Assembly: GCA_933207985.1 (NCBI GenBank)
Contig: OW240921.1
Coordinates: forward strand, 19,763,778-19,827,777
Length of the DNA: 64,000 nt
Source of the DNA: Pelobates cultripes
Lineage: Eukaryota; Chordata; Amphibia; Anura; Pelobatidae
Reading direction: 5' to 3'
The translations under genes were made by a program, and so were the position numbers. Below the pieces are notes generated by a model, which had not been told where the DNA came from, searched no databases, and worked only from the letters and a program-made list of their open reading frames with translations. Positions 22,666-33,390 of the stretch are shown piece after piece. Within the stretch, counting starts at the first letter, position 1. Each line of letters starts with the position of its first letter.

Positions 22666-24547
22666 TAGTTTAGCGGACACCTGGATGTTCGAGTCTGGAG
22701 GGTTCGGCTGAACTTTGAAAAAAAGTTCGGGTTCGGGCTCGAACTTGACCCCGAACCCCATTGAAGTCAATGGGGACCCGAACTTTTGCAAAAAATGGCT
22801 CCTGGAAAGGGCTAGAGGGCTGCAAAAGGAAGTAAAATGGGGGTAAGAGTAGGACAAGTGCCCTTCGAACAAATGTAGATAGGGAAATCACTTAAAAATA
22901 ACTTAAAATAAGCAGCCGCTTAGTAGATAACTCCCTTATTCCCACGGTATTAGGGAGCTATCTACCAAAAGGCTGAAAGACCTAAATTGGTCTTTCAGCC
23001 ACATTTACTAATACTAAGTAAAGATTACTTAGAATTAGTAAATTCAGCCCCTACTTGCTATCCCGCGAGTAGGGGCATGTCTAGTAAACAGTGAGCAGCC
23101 AGTGAGCAACCTACTGTCCTCCCATCCCGCCCCCACCCTTGAGCGGTGGGTGTGGACCATAAATAAGAATTTGGGGGGGGGAACCTAATGTCCTCCCCCC
23201 GGCCCCCATCCCTGAGTGGCAGGTGGGGGCCCTAAATAACAATAAGGGGGGAGACCTAATGTCCTCCCCCTGGCCCCCACCCCTGAGTGGCGGGTGGGGG
23301 CCCTAAATAAAAATGTGCCCCCCCAGGTGACCAGGGGTCCCCAAACTACTAGTCACCTCCCTCCCCCCAAAAAAATTTCCCCTACCTACCTAAAAATAAT
23401 GAGGGGGACCCTTATCTAAATACCAGTTAAAAAAAAAAAATAGACTTACCATATGATGTCTTCTTCCTTCTAAAATCTTATTTTTTCAGCCTCAAAAAAG
23501 GCCAAATAAAAATTCATGATAGCCGACACACTTAAAAAAATAAATAAAAAAAACGAACACAAAAAAATAATAATCAATTTTCACCCAATCAGAGTGCTTT
23601 GTGTCATTTTACACAGCATGGGAAAGTTCTTTGGAATTTTCACACGCTGTGTAATTTGACTCATAACACTCTGATTGGTTACTTAATCCACCAATCAGAG
23701 TGTTCTATGTCATTTTACATAGTGTGGGAAAATTCCAAAGAACTTTCCCATGCTGTGTAAAATGACACAGAGCACTCTGAGTCATTGGGGATTTCAAGCC
23801 AACCAATCAGAGTGCTGTGACAGGTAAATGTAGAGACTTACCTGTCACTCTCTTCATTTGCCTGTCAGAGCACTCTGATTGGATGGCTTAACGCCACCAA
23901 TCAGAGTGCTCTGAGCCTAATTGCAGGGTGAGGCAAGGCTTTATAAGCCTTCCCCCGCCCTGCAGAGCTCAGTCTGCACGGAGCCCTCCATGGGTGAATT
24001 TTTTTTTTTTTTTTTTAAAGTGCGTCAGTTATTATGGATTTTAATTTGGCATTTTTGGGGGCTGAAAAAAGAAGATTTTAGAAGAAAGAAGACATCTTAT
24101 GGTTAGTCTATTTTTTTTTTAACAGGTATTTAGATAATGGTCCCCCCTCATTATTTTAAGGATGAGGGGGGCAGGTAGGGGCAATTGTTTGGGGACCCTT
24201 AGTCACCTAAGGAAGGGCAAATTTTATTTAGGGACCACACCCGCCACTCAGGGGTGGGGGCCGGGAGGAGGACAGTAGGTCCCCCCCTTATTGTTTTTTA
24301 TGGCCCCCACCCGCCGCGCAGGGATGGGGGCTGGGGGGAGGGGAACAATAGTTCCCCACATATATTCTTATTTATGCCCACCACCCACCGCTCAGGGGTG
24401 GGGGCCGAGGGGGAGGACAGTTGGTCCCCCCCAAATTCTTATTTATGGCCCCCACCCACCGCTCAGAGGTGGGGCCTGGGGGGGGCAATAAAAAGTTTGA
24501 AAGCCCCCACTTGCACATCGCGGGTTGGGGCTCAGGCTGCTCACTGT

Positions 24548-26668
24548 TTAACCCCTTAAAACCGGAGGACGTACAATTACGCCCTCTAATAGGCGGCTCT
24601 AAACGCCGCCGGGCGTAATTGTACGCCCTCCAGTTTTTGTTAACTTACCCGGTCGCCGGCGGTCCCATGCCGGCGATCGCGGTTGGGGGGACTCCCAGGG
24701 AGCCCCCCGCGGCACGTCCGTCCTCGTCGAAGCCCCCCGGCCATGTGAGAGTGGGGTCCTAGCGAGGACCCCACAATCACATGGCCGGGGATAGCTGGCT
24801 TCTGTATTGCCGGCAAGGGGGCTGCCTGTAATGACAGGTGGTCCCCCTGCTGGCTGAAAATAAAATAAAAATAAGTTAATGGTGTAAAAAAAAATAATTA
24901 TATATACTTAGATCATATGTATATATTATATATATATATGATCTAAGCATATATATACACATATACATACACACACATACACCGTCTAGGTGTATTTTAC
25001 TATTAATATATATATAATTATATATATATATTAATATCAAATTACACGTAGACTGATACTGATTAAATATATATATAATTATTGTTATATATATATTTAT
25101 ATATAATATAAAAAAATGTAAATGTAAATACGTTAAAAAATAAAATTTAAAAAATAATTAAAAATAAATAATTAAAAAATATATAGATGTGTGTTATTTC
25201 GTTCTAACTGTTTTGTGAAATTAATATATATATATATATATATATATCAAAATACACGTAGAACGAAATAATATATATATCTATATTCAAAAATATATAC
25301 GTATATATCACTATATATATTCCTATATATAAATAAAAATATTTTAAAAAAATTATATAGATATATACATATATATACACATACGTATATATATACATAT
25401 ATTAATTCTACATATATATTTATGTAATATTTTTTACATAATTAGGTATCTTAATTAATTACAATTAGCGGGACCTGCCTGACAACCCATGCCGAAAGTA
25501 AAGGGAATTTAATTTGCTAGCACTATATTTAACCCTATAACTTTCCTAGACACCATAAAACCTGTACATGGGGGGTACTGTTCTACTCGGGAGACTTCGC
25601 TGAACACAAATATTAGTGTTTCAAAACAGTAAAATGTATTACAACGATGATATCGCCAGTAAAAGTGAAGTTTTTTGCATTTTTCACGCACAAACAGCAT
25701 TACACGGACAATATTATTGCTGTGATACTTTTACTGTTTTGAAACACAAATATTTGTGTTCAGCGAAGTCTCCCGAGTACAACAGTACCCCTCATGTACA
25801 GGTTTTATGGTGTTTTCAAAAGTTACAGCGTCAAATATAAGGTTTGCATTTCAGTTTTTTCACATTAAAATTCGCCAGATTGGTTATGTTGCCTTCGAGA
25901 CCCTATGGTAGCCCAAGAATGAAAATTACCCCTATGATGGCATACCATTTGCAATAGTAGACAACCCAAGGTATTGCAAACAGGGTATGTCCAGTCTTTT
26001 TTAGTAGCCACTTAGTCACAAACACTGGCCAAAATTGGCATTTTTTGCATTTTTCACACAAACAGATACGAACGCCAACTTTGGCCAGTGTTTGTGACCA
26101 AATGGCTACTAAAAAAGACTGGACATACCCCATTTGCAATACCTTGGGTTGTCTACTATTGCAAATGGTATGCCATTATGGGTGTAAATTTCATTTCCGG
26201 GCTACTATACAGTCTCAAAGGCAACGTAACCAATCTGGCGAATTTCAATTTCAAATGTAACGTGCTATATTTGACCCTGTAACTTCCCAAAACGCCATAA
26301 AACCTGTACATAGGGGGTACTGTCTTACACGTGAGACTTTACTGAATATAAATATGTGTATTTTATTGCAGTAAAAGCAAACAGTATTATGACATTGACC
26401 GTTAAAATGTCATGTAGAACTAAAAAAATCCAAAAAAAACGTATTTTCTCCCATTTTTTTCATATTAAATTATGTTTCATAGCTAAATATTTGATATTAA
26501 ATGAAAGCCCTGTTTCCCCTGAATAAAATGATATATAATAAGGGTGGGTGCATTTACTATGAAAGAGGTGTATTACGGTTGGACAGACATGTAGCGCAAA
26601 TGCCAGGTTTTGTTTACATTTTGTTTTGTTCACAATGTGTACATTTGGCTCCGTCCTTAAGGGGTTAA
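24548..26668. mobile_element. Nested piggyBac-type TTAA element, hairpin-rich (2.1 kb)
   Basis: TTAACCCCTTAAAACCGGAG at the left and GGCTCCGTCCTTAAGGGGTT then AA at the right, sharing the TTAACCCCTTAA(G) ends. Inside: a CGTAC-based hairpin (24565-24640); a GC-rich segment; an AT-microsatellite block (24880-25440); then two long hairpins (about 25540-25830, arms ending in GTACAGGTTTTATGGTG; and about 25905-26215, arms TGGCATACCATTTGCAATAG / complement). Short frames are arm shadows. Confidence 0.75.
24888..25440. repeat. AT-rich microsatellite block
   Basis: Many short TATATA runs interspersed with A-rich sequence, inside the nested TTAA element. Confidence 0.85.
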
Positions 26669-26944
26669 TAAACATGCCCCTACTAGCTGGGTCACATGCT
26701 GCACTGGCCAATCACAGCCATGCCATTAGTAGGCATGGCTGTGATGGCTTCTAAGGGCACACAAGTCAAAAGCTTGTTGATTGGCTGCTCTGCGGCCTTT
26801 CAAAACGCATCATTAAATCACCAAAGACCGAACTCCAACCCGAACATACAGTGATATGTCCGTGTTCGTGTCCAGGGTCCAAAAAACTTAATGTTCGGTA
26901 CGAACCCGAACTTTTCAGTTCGGGTTCGCTCAACTATAAGAAAC

Positions 26945-26992
26945 ACTTGATGTTACACTGACTATTGTGAACCACCATTACCTACTTGTGAG
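26945..26992 (+). pseudogene. Dead duplicate of exon A3, right part
   Basis: It continues the copy begun at 22600: CACTGACTATTGTGAACCAC and CATTACCTACTTGTGAGTAC are identical to A3 and its donor, and the intron downstream (GGTCTGTTCAGTGTAT) is also duplicated. The Cys-Cys pair (TGC TGT) reads TGA TGT here, a stop. So the duplication included exon and intron, and the copy is a pseudo-exon in the A3-A4 intron. Confidence 0.85.
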
Positions 26993-27377
26993 TACTTGGA
27001 GTTATATTTGTAATTTAGTTAGGTCTGTTCAGTGTATCAGGCCATCATGGCTTTTTTTATCCACTTGGGCACAGAAACCCGAAAAATCTAATTTCCATAA
27101 ATTTCCCAGAGTTCCCAACTTCCTACAGAGTATAGGGATTTAGATTTTTATAAAATACATATTACTAAAATGTGACTTTGAATTAAAACACAAAAGAGTG
27201 TTATTTGTACTACTCATTTCCCAAGGTAAAATACAATTTTTCTTCAAACATTGTTGTACCCTCCATTCATATTATGTGTGTCTATCACATTTTAAGTAAC
27301 ATAAAAGTAGCCACAATTGTTTAATATTATAATTTATATTCATTAACCCAATATTACTGTTATATCTTCATTTTCAG
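26993..27377. other. Intron before A4
   Basis: Its first ~55 bp are the duplicated A3 intron start. The rest is AT-rich and unassigned. Confidence 0.6.
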
Positions 27378-27524
27378 TTCCAGAGCAATCAGTTAGTAAA
27401 GGAAATGGATTGTTCTGCCCTTCCTGTCACATAGAAACATACGGCGTATGCAAACCTAATGTGTATGTTGAATGTTCTGGGAATGAAACAAAGTGTATCA
27501 AACACACAAAAGAGCTGACACACG
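27378..27524 (+). CDS. Exon A4: first half of a uPAR/Ly6 type-2 domain
   Basis: 147-bp exon, acceptor CATTTTCAG, donor GTAAAT, phase 1, 48 codons. It encodes LFCPSCHIETYGVC, then VECSGNETKCIKH: the CPxC-x7-C-x6-C-x6-C pattern of the second PLI-gamma/PINLYP-type domain, with one sequon (NET). B4 is the closest relative, sharing GLxCPSC and ExxxCIKH. It is followed by an intron of only 78 bp and then A5, or by B1 in the alternative reading. Confidence 0.9.
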
Positions 27525-27602
27525 GTAAATATACCATATTACAAAATGTACCTGTTTCCAACCATATTTCTCAAGTTTAATTGTTCCTATTTTCGTTTAC
27601 AG

Positions 27603-27808
27603 TGCAGCTGATCACCAGAGAGACTATACATGCCTGTACCTCTCATAAGCATTGTGATAGAGTGAATGAAACAATCACCAAAGATTTAAAAACCTTTAAA
27701 GAAGTGGCAACATGTACCGTAGCCCAAAACAGCAGCAGCTGTCTTTTTCCAACTGCATTCATTTTTTATCTTTATCTCTCTACATGTGTTAAAAAGATTT
27801 TGCAATAG
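27603..27808 (+). CDS. Exon A5: terminal second half of type-2 domain, with stop
   Basis: Acceptor TTTTCGTTTACAG, phase 1; open to TAG at 27806-27808. It encodes HACTSHKHCDR (a GCAS-type motif with His-Ala for Gly), a VATC cysteine, two sequons (NET, NSS) and a hydrophobic tail LFPTAFIFYLYL followed by KK. The tail resembles a GPI-attachment signal or a very short membrane anchor; with the basic residues at the end this is uncertain. It is homologous to B5, not to A1/B1, by its KEVxTCTVAxN block and LFPT tail. The 78-bp intron before it (27525-27602) is minimal-sized. Confidence 0.85.
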
Positions 27809-27836
27809 CTAACACAAAGCATCAGAAATACTAAGT

Positions 27837-27842
27837 AATAAA
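27837..27842 (+). terminator. Poly-A signal of A5
   Basis: AATAAA 29 bp after the stop. A second one occurs at about 27973 (AGGAATAAACTTG). Confidence 0.6.
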
Positions 27843-28249
27843 AATTATGTATTTTGTTAAGTAATCTTTTGTAATTGTTTTATATTAATTTTTTTCCTTT
27901 TTTATATTTGTTAGGCAGACATAAATACATGTGACATCATTGCATGTATAACTGCACATTATGTAATTTATAGGAATAAACTTGTCAGTTGCATTCCCTC
28001 ATAACAGTATGAAAGAAAACAAAATTGTGCACTACACTAACAATGAAATGTTGAGAGTTAGCAGATACTTGTGTCTGGTCTATATAAGAACATTCATAAT
28101 ACAATGATCATGGATAGGGTCAACTAGATGAAGCAGTGAGTAAATAAAGGTATGCCTCAAATTTTATAGCTCAGTTGTAAGAGCTCAATTTAAAATGTGC
28201 ATTTTGTGGGAGATACTATAAAGCAGATAATGAAAATATGAAGCTGTCA
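27843..28249. other. 3' flank of A5, unassigned
   Basis: AT-rich; nothing else seen. Confidence 0.5.
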
Positions 28250-29250
28250 GGTTAAAGTAAACTTCGACTTAAAGAGGACAATAGTGAGTGAGAGCACTAA
28301 TATGTCACCACCAGTAGTAAGATGGTAGGTGGGATATCTAGCAAAGTTCAAGTAGGAGATCCTGCAATTAGAGACTGAGTGCGGGCCGGCACGAAGGTAG
28401 TGACTGCGGCCACATCCCAGGTCATCCACTTGGATAGGTGCTTGTTGTGATAGGATGCAAAGAGAGTTCCAACTCTTTAAGAAACACTGGTGCTATCACA
28501 TTGACCATCTTTAGCACCACTCCATTACATTCCAGGTTCAGTTACACTCGAATGACATGCAATTCCCTTGTCGCAGAGTAACAGGGTGATGTTTCCTAGT
28601 AAAATTCTCTATCAGGGTTGATGTAGAGATCTTCTGATAAAAGGACAAGACATTGCCCTCGAGGTTATAAGAGAGTGGTTTCTGACAGTTTTCATTATGG
28701 CTAACATCTTCCCCCATGCAGGACAGCTGGACGATTACATCACAGGAAACTTTGGACTTTGTTCCAAGTAAGTTGGAGACTCTGAAGAGCCCATCCATAA
28801 AAATGGTGGAAGTAGCCTCGCACAACAGCATGGCAGGGAATAGACCATTGATATAAGCTGGCAAGTCGGCCACAGTGATAAAGTCAGGAACGCCTTGGAT
28901 TTTAATGTGTTTGAGGCAACTGCCATAATTTTGGCTTGCATTGCCTCACAAGTCCCCTGAATGCCAGATTCCAGTCATATCAGTGTGGTACTTCGTTCTT
29001 CACTGCTCATAGGGCCTCCGAGGTTGTGTATATCTTCCTGGACCTTCCCAACCTCTGTCCCTAATAGTTGTTTCAACTCCCTGAGAAGAGCTTTAATGTC
29101 TCCCTTTGTAGAAGTCCTTGTCTGAGGAAGGGGAGTATAAGCCAGAGGAAGAGAAGACATCGGGTACATTTAACACTTGCTCCTCTGAGAAGGAAGAGTT
29201 TTCCACAGGTGCGGCCACCATCTTAGGAGTTTGCCTGCTCAAACTTCAGG
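28250..29250 (-). pseudogene. L1/Tx1 ORF1 relic
   Basis: Three overlapping minus-strand frames (29169-28975, 28941-28735, 28873-28538) read as a broken L1-type ORF1. They show a helical N-terminal stretch (KALLRELKQLLGTEVGKVQ), then an RRM-like start and VADLPAYINGLFPAML. Frameshifts and stops throughout; no ORF2 next to it. Confidence 0.55.
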
Positions 29251-29698
29251 CCAGATAGTCCCTGATATCATGGTAGCCTGTAGCTGGAGAAGCCTGCATT
29301 GTAAGACATTTTGTGGCTAAAATCAATGTTATATTACTTTTCACAGTTTAGCAATTGTGACTCCATTTTGTTTGCTGACAGAATTTAAAAGACACAGACA
29401 GAATTTTTTTTCTTAACTCTATTCATGTAGTGAAAATAGATAAGACTTGTGTTTATCTCATTCACAGACCAGTCTTAAACCTGGAATGCTTAAGAAAAAT
29501 ATTTAAGATCTTTTGCAGCCTGACTCTGCATGTTACAAACTAATGCGTTAGAAAGGAAAGGGGGGTTGAGAAAAGCACATACTTAAAATAAATCATTATA
29601 AGCATTATTGTATACATAAGATATTACTAAGATATTAATATTTTTTTATATCTAATAGATATAATCTATTGAATAGATATCTTTTTCATTCTAAAACT
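29251..29698. other. Unassigned stretch
   Basis: AT-rich; nothing recognised. Confidence 0.45.
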
Positions 29699-30187
29699 AC
29701 ACCCTGTTCCAAATTATTATGCAAATTATATTTTTCTCATTTGCCTAAATAATTGATGTAAATAACAGTCAGCATAATTCTCATGTTATCAACTATTAAG
29801 AGTACAATTCAAATTTTATTGACCAAACCTCCTAATGATAACAGTATTTTTTTTAAACATAAAAAACTTACAATGCACTGTTCCAAATTATTACGCACAG
29901 TAAGTTTCAAAACACTTTACAGGGAGTGCAGAATTATTAGGCAAGTTGTATTTTTGAGGATTAATTTTATTATTGAACAACAACCATGTTCTCAATGAAC
30001 CCAAAAAACTCATTAAGCTGAATATTTTTGGAAGTAGTTTTTAGTTTGTTTTTAGTTATAGCTATGTTAGGGGGATATCTGTGTGTGCAGGTGACTATTA
30101 CTGTGCATAATTATTAGGCAACATAACAAAAAACAAATATATACCCATTTCAATTATTTATTATTACCAGTGAAACCAATATAACAT
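29699..30187. mobile_element. Two adjacent AATTATTA-ended DNA-transposon relics
   Basis: The same terminal-like motif occurs four times: GTTCCAAATTATTATGCAAA (29705), GTTCCAAATTATTACGCACA (29880), AGTGCAGAATTATTAGGCAA (about 29925) and GTGCATAATTATTAGGCAAC (about 30102). The first pair bounds about 195 bp and the second pair about 200 bp, followed by about 70 bp. I recognise the second unit as a widely dispersed vertebrate DNA-transposon relic but cannot name its superfamily safely. Confidence 0.5.
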
Positions 30188-30195
30188 CTCAACAT

Positions 30196-30551
30196 TAGAG
30201 ATGTCCCGAACAGTTCGCCGGCGGACAGTTCCCGGCGAACATCGCATGTTCGCGTTCGCCACGGCGGGCGAACATATGCGATGTTCGGTCCGCCGCCTAT
30301 TCCATATCATTGAGTTAACTTTGACAACCCGGGGTTGTCAAAGTTAACTCAATGATATGGGGGGGGGACCTACTGATATGGGGGGGGACCTACTGTCCTC
30401 CCCCCGGCCCCCACCCCTGAGCGGTGGGTGGGGGCCCTAAAAAAAACAATAGGGGGGGAACTTCTGTCCCCCCCGGCCCCTACCCCTGAGTGGTGGGTGG
30501 GGGCCCTAAATACTAAGAAGGGGGGGACCTAAGGTCCTGCCCCCTGGCCCC
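30196..30551. mobile_element. hAT MITE cut by the assembly gap
   Basis: It starts TAGAGATGTCCCGAACAGTT, near-identical to the end of the complete hAT MITE at 55170 (TAGTGATGTCCCGAACGG). An inverted repeat flanks GACAACCCGGGGTTGTC, and then come copies of the ~80-bp G-rich minisatellite running into the gap. No right end is visible. Confidence 0.7.
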
Positions 30552-30651
30552 NNNNNNNNNNNNNNNNNNNNNNNNNNNNNNNNNNNNNNNNNNNNNNNNN
30601 NNNNNNNNNNNNNNNNNNNNNNNNNNNNNNNNNNNNNNNNNNNNNNNNNNN
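30552..30651. other. Assembly gap (100 N)
   Basis: A run of exactly 100 N, a placeholder of unknown true length, inside a G-rich minisatellite that probably defeated assembly. Confidence 0.98.
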
Positions 30652-31139
30652 GAGGAAAAGACAACGTTTTGGCACTAACCTGTGCTTTGTTTACAAATTA
30701 AATTACAATTCAACATATTAGATATTATTATAAATGTGGGCCCCTTTGCTTTGGTTTATAACTTGAAACATGCCTCTTATGGACACAGTGGCGTACTAAG
30801 GGGGGGGCGGCGGTCCCGAGCGCTATGTATGGAGCCTCAGTCAGCTGCAGCTTTGCCCGGGCGGTGCGTCCATGAGGGCGGACCGCACCGCCCGGGCGCA
30901 GCCTGAGAAAGGGGGCTGACAGGAGGGAGCGCCAGCAGCGATCCCTCCCAGTCAGTTTTTGCTGCGTGTCGAGCCCTGCAGCATTGATAACCGCGGGTAC
31001 AGGAAGCAGCTGTCTCTTGTACCCGTCGGTCCAAACAGGAAGGGAACACTCAGTGTTCCTTCCTGTTAGTCCGGCCGGGTACAGGAGACAGGCTGCCTCT
31101 GCACCGCTGACCATACTCACGCCCGCCACGCCTACAGCA

Positions 31140-31925
31140 AAGGGAGGGGGGAGAAAGAGGAAAAAGGGGGGTGAGAAAGGAAAAAGGTATAAGGCGCTGA
31201 GGGGTGAGAAATGGGGGTAGAAAGAAAAGGGGGGTGGAAATGGGGTGAGAAAGGAAAAAGGGGGGGTGAGGAAATGAGGGGGGTGAGAGAAAAGGGGGGT
31301 GTGTGAAATGAGGGGAGGAGAGGAAAAGGGGGTGTGAGAAATGAGGGGGGTGAGAGGAAAAGGGGGGGGTGAGAAATGAGGGGTGAGAAAGAGGAAAGGG
31401 GGTGTGAGAAATGAGGGGGTGAGAAAGAGGAAAAAAGGGGGGGGTGTGAGAAATGAGGGGGGAGGAGGAAAAAGGGGGGTGTGAGAAATGAGGGGGAGTG
31501 AGAGGAAAAAGGGGGGGTGAGAAAGAGGAAAAAGGGGGGGTGAGAGAGGAGAAATGAGGGGGGGTGAAAGAAATGAGGGGGGGTGAGAAAGAGGGTGAGA
31601 GAGAAAGGAGGCGGGGGTGAGAGAGAAATTAGGAGGGGGAAGAGAAACTAGGAGGGGGGGAGAGAAATTAGGAGGGGGGTGAGAAAGAGAAATTAGGAGG
31701 GGGGAGAGAAATTGAAATTAGGAGGGGGGGAGAGAAATTGAAATTAGGAGGGGGGGAAGAGATATTAGGAGGGGGAAAGAGAAATTAGGGGGGGAGAGAA
31801 ATTAGGAGGGGGGTGAGAAAGAGAGAAATTAGGAGGGGGGAGAGAAATTGAGGGGGAGAGAAATTAGGAGGGGGGGTGAGAAAGAGAAATTGGGAGGAGG
31901 AGAAGGAAATTGGAGCGGGAGGAGA
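31140..31925. repeat. Polypurine tract, GA/G-rich minisatellite
   Basis: The + strand is almost entirely A and G. It is built of short units such as GAGAAATGAGGGGGGTGAGA and, later, GAGAGAAATTAGGAGGGGGG. Confidence 0.9.
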
Positions 31926-31929
31926 GATT

Positions 31930-32220
31930 GACATTCATCACACACAATGCACCCCTTGCACACAGAAAAACACACAATGCATTACACACACACACAGACA
32001 CACATACACAAGCAATGCAACCGTTACACACAATGCATCCCTTACACACACAGAAACACACAATGCATTCATTACACACACTCAATGCACCCCTTACACA
32101 CATTCAATGCATCCCATACATACACAGAAACACACCTTGCAGCCCTTACACATACAAACACAATTTCACACAATGCATTCCTACACACATATCAGGACAT
32201 CCCTTACACACTCCACCCCC
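31930..32220. repeat. CA-rich minisatellite
   Basis: Irregular repeats of about 20-30 bp on CACACACAATGCATYCCTTA. Frames on the + strand give His/Thr-rich peptides that are repeat artefacts. Confidence 0.85.
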
Positions 32221-32485
32221 TGTGAACAAACTCATTGGTGGAACATGAAGGTGGACCCTGGGACCCAGACCTTGAGCTGTGTAAAGGACCCCCAAAAAAT
32301 GGAGCTGCTTCCCGTTCTCCCAGAACATTGATTTTGTGACCACAGTTACAAACAGCCTCCAGAGAGCCTGTTCTACACCAGACCAGTGGAGCCAGACTGC
32401 AGCTAGAGCCCATCATCATCCTCATCTGGTTGTAAGTAGGCAATCTAGTATATTATTCGTGGCACTAAGCTCTAATTTACCTCAC

Positions 32486-32590
32486 ATTAAAGAAACACTA
32501 TAGTCCCAGAACCACTTCAGCTTAATGTAGTGGTTCTGGTGTCTATAGCCTGTCCCTGCAGGCCATTTAATGTAAACACGGCGGCACTGC
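32486..32590. mobile_element. TTAA MITE end
   Basis: ATTAAAGAAACACTATAGTCC followed by a small inverted repeat (AGAACCACTTCAGCTTAATG / TAGTGGTTCTGG). Probably a truncated MITE of the 17705-18187 type. Confidence 0.5.
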
Positions 32591-33172
32591 AGCACTGGCG
32601 TTAGTTAACATGGCAAATCATATGGCTGGGGCATTGTGATGTCACAAATCCTTGCACCGGCCCTGGCTGGAGGGGGCTGATAAACTGGCCGCAAACAGCT
32701 GATAAACTGGCCGCACAGAGGAAATGTGTATGTGTGACTGTCTGCCTGTGACTGTGTGTGACTGTCTGCCAGTAACAGTGTGTGACTGTCTGTAACTGAG
32801 TGTGTGACTGTCTGCCTGTAAATGTGTGTGTGTGGGGTTGCAGGGATTTTGTAGAAGGGGGCGGGGGTTTTGTATTGGGACAGGAGTCTTTATAAGGGGG
32901 GATAAGCAGGGGATTTGTGGAAGGGGGTTTTGTAGACAGGGGCAGTACAGGATTTGTAGAAGGGGCAGGATAGAGGTTTTGTAGGAGGGGCGGGGCAGGA
33001 CAAGGGTTTTGTAGGAGAGGCTGACAGCGGTTTTGCAAAGTTTACAAATTGTAAAAAAAAGAAAGAAAACCTTTAACATTTTTTACAGGTTTTTTTTTTT
33101 TTTGGGTGGGGTGGTCCAAGCATAGGATCCGCCCCGGGTGCCAAATGCTCTAGGTACGCCCCTGTATGGACA

Positions 33173-33390
33173 CGTAGCTAGTAAATTATAATAGTAAACG
33201 GATGAGACAGCGCTGATCAACTGGTAGGCAGCAACCCTTAAAGGGGAATCCCTCAAAACACCCTTAAAACAAGATCGATAAAAGTAACAGATAGAAAAGG
33301 CTGTGCCACATAAAATATAATAAAAAAGGATGAAGTCCAAATAAAAGTCCAAATTGTGTGTCCTTATGGATAGTCTTTCTGGGAGGCTGG
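33173..33390. other. Flank of hAT, unassigned
   Basis: Follows the hAT target duplication; probably part of an older repeat; nothing coding. Confidence 0.4.

Larger units (their letters stand above)
22666..26936. mobile_element. hAT element (4271 bp with nested TTAA element)
   Basis: The ends are inverted (left TAGTTTAGCGGAC, right the complement of TAGTTGAGCGAAC) and flanked by an 8-bp duplication with one mismatch (22658-22665 TAAGAAAA, 26937-26944 TAAGAAAC), the hAT hallmark. The interior is a large imperfect palindrome: the G-rich minisatellite runs forward at about 23100-23310 and reversed at about 24180-24540. Between them are hairpins built on CCAATCAGAGTG and GTCATTTTACACAG (23585-23930). 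A TTAA element is nested at 24548-26668. No transposase, so non-autonomous. Confidence 0.8.
30786..33164. mobile_element. Non-autonomous hAT element (2379 bp)
   Basis: Perfect 8-bp target duplication TATGGACA (30778-30785 and 33165-33172) and short inverted ends (left CAGTGGCGTACTAAGG, right CCTAGGTACGCCCCTG). The interior has a GC-rich start with a hairpin (GTGCGTCCATGAGGGCGGAC-type), a 790-bp purine strand (31140-31925), a CA-rich block (31930-32220), a short TTAA MITE end at 32486 and T/G-rich sequence. It has no transposase; the frames in it (for example 30728-31129 minus) have no family match. Confidence 0.9.

Noticed and set aside
30728..31129. 133-codon minus-strand frame
   Set aside because: Lies across the hAT boundary at 30786 and its GC-rich hairpin; no family match.
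31864..33079. Cys-, His/Thr- or Pro-rich frames
   Set aside because: Translations of CA- and GT-rich repeats in several frames at once.
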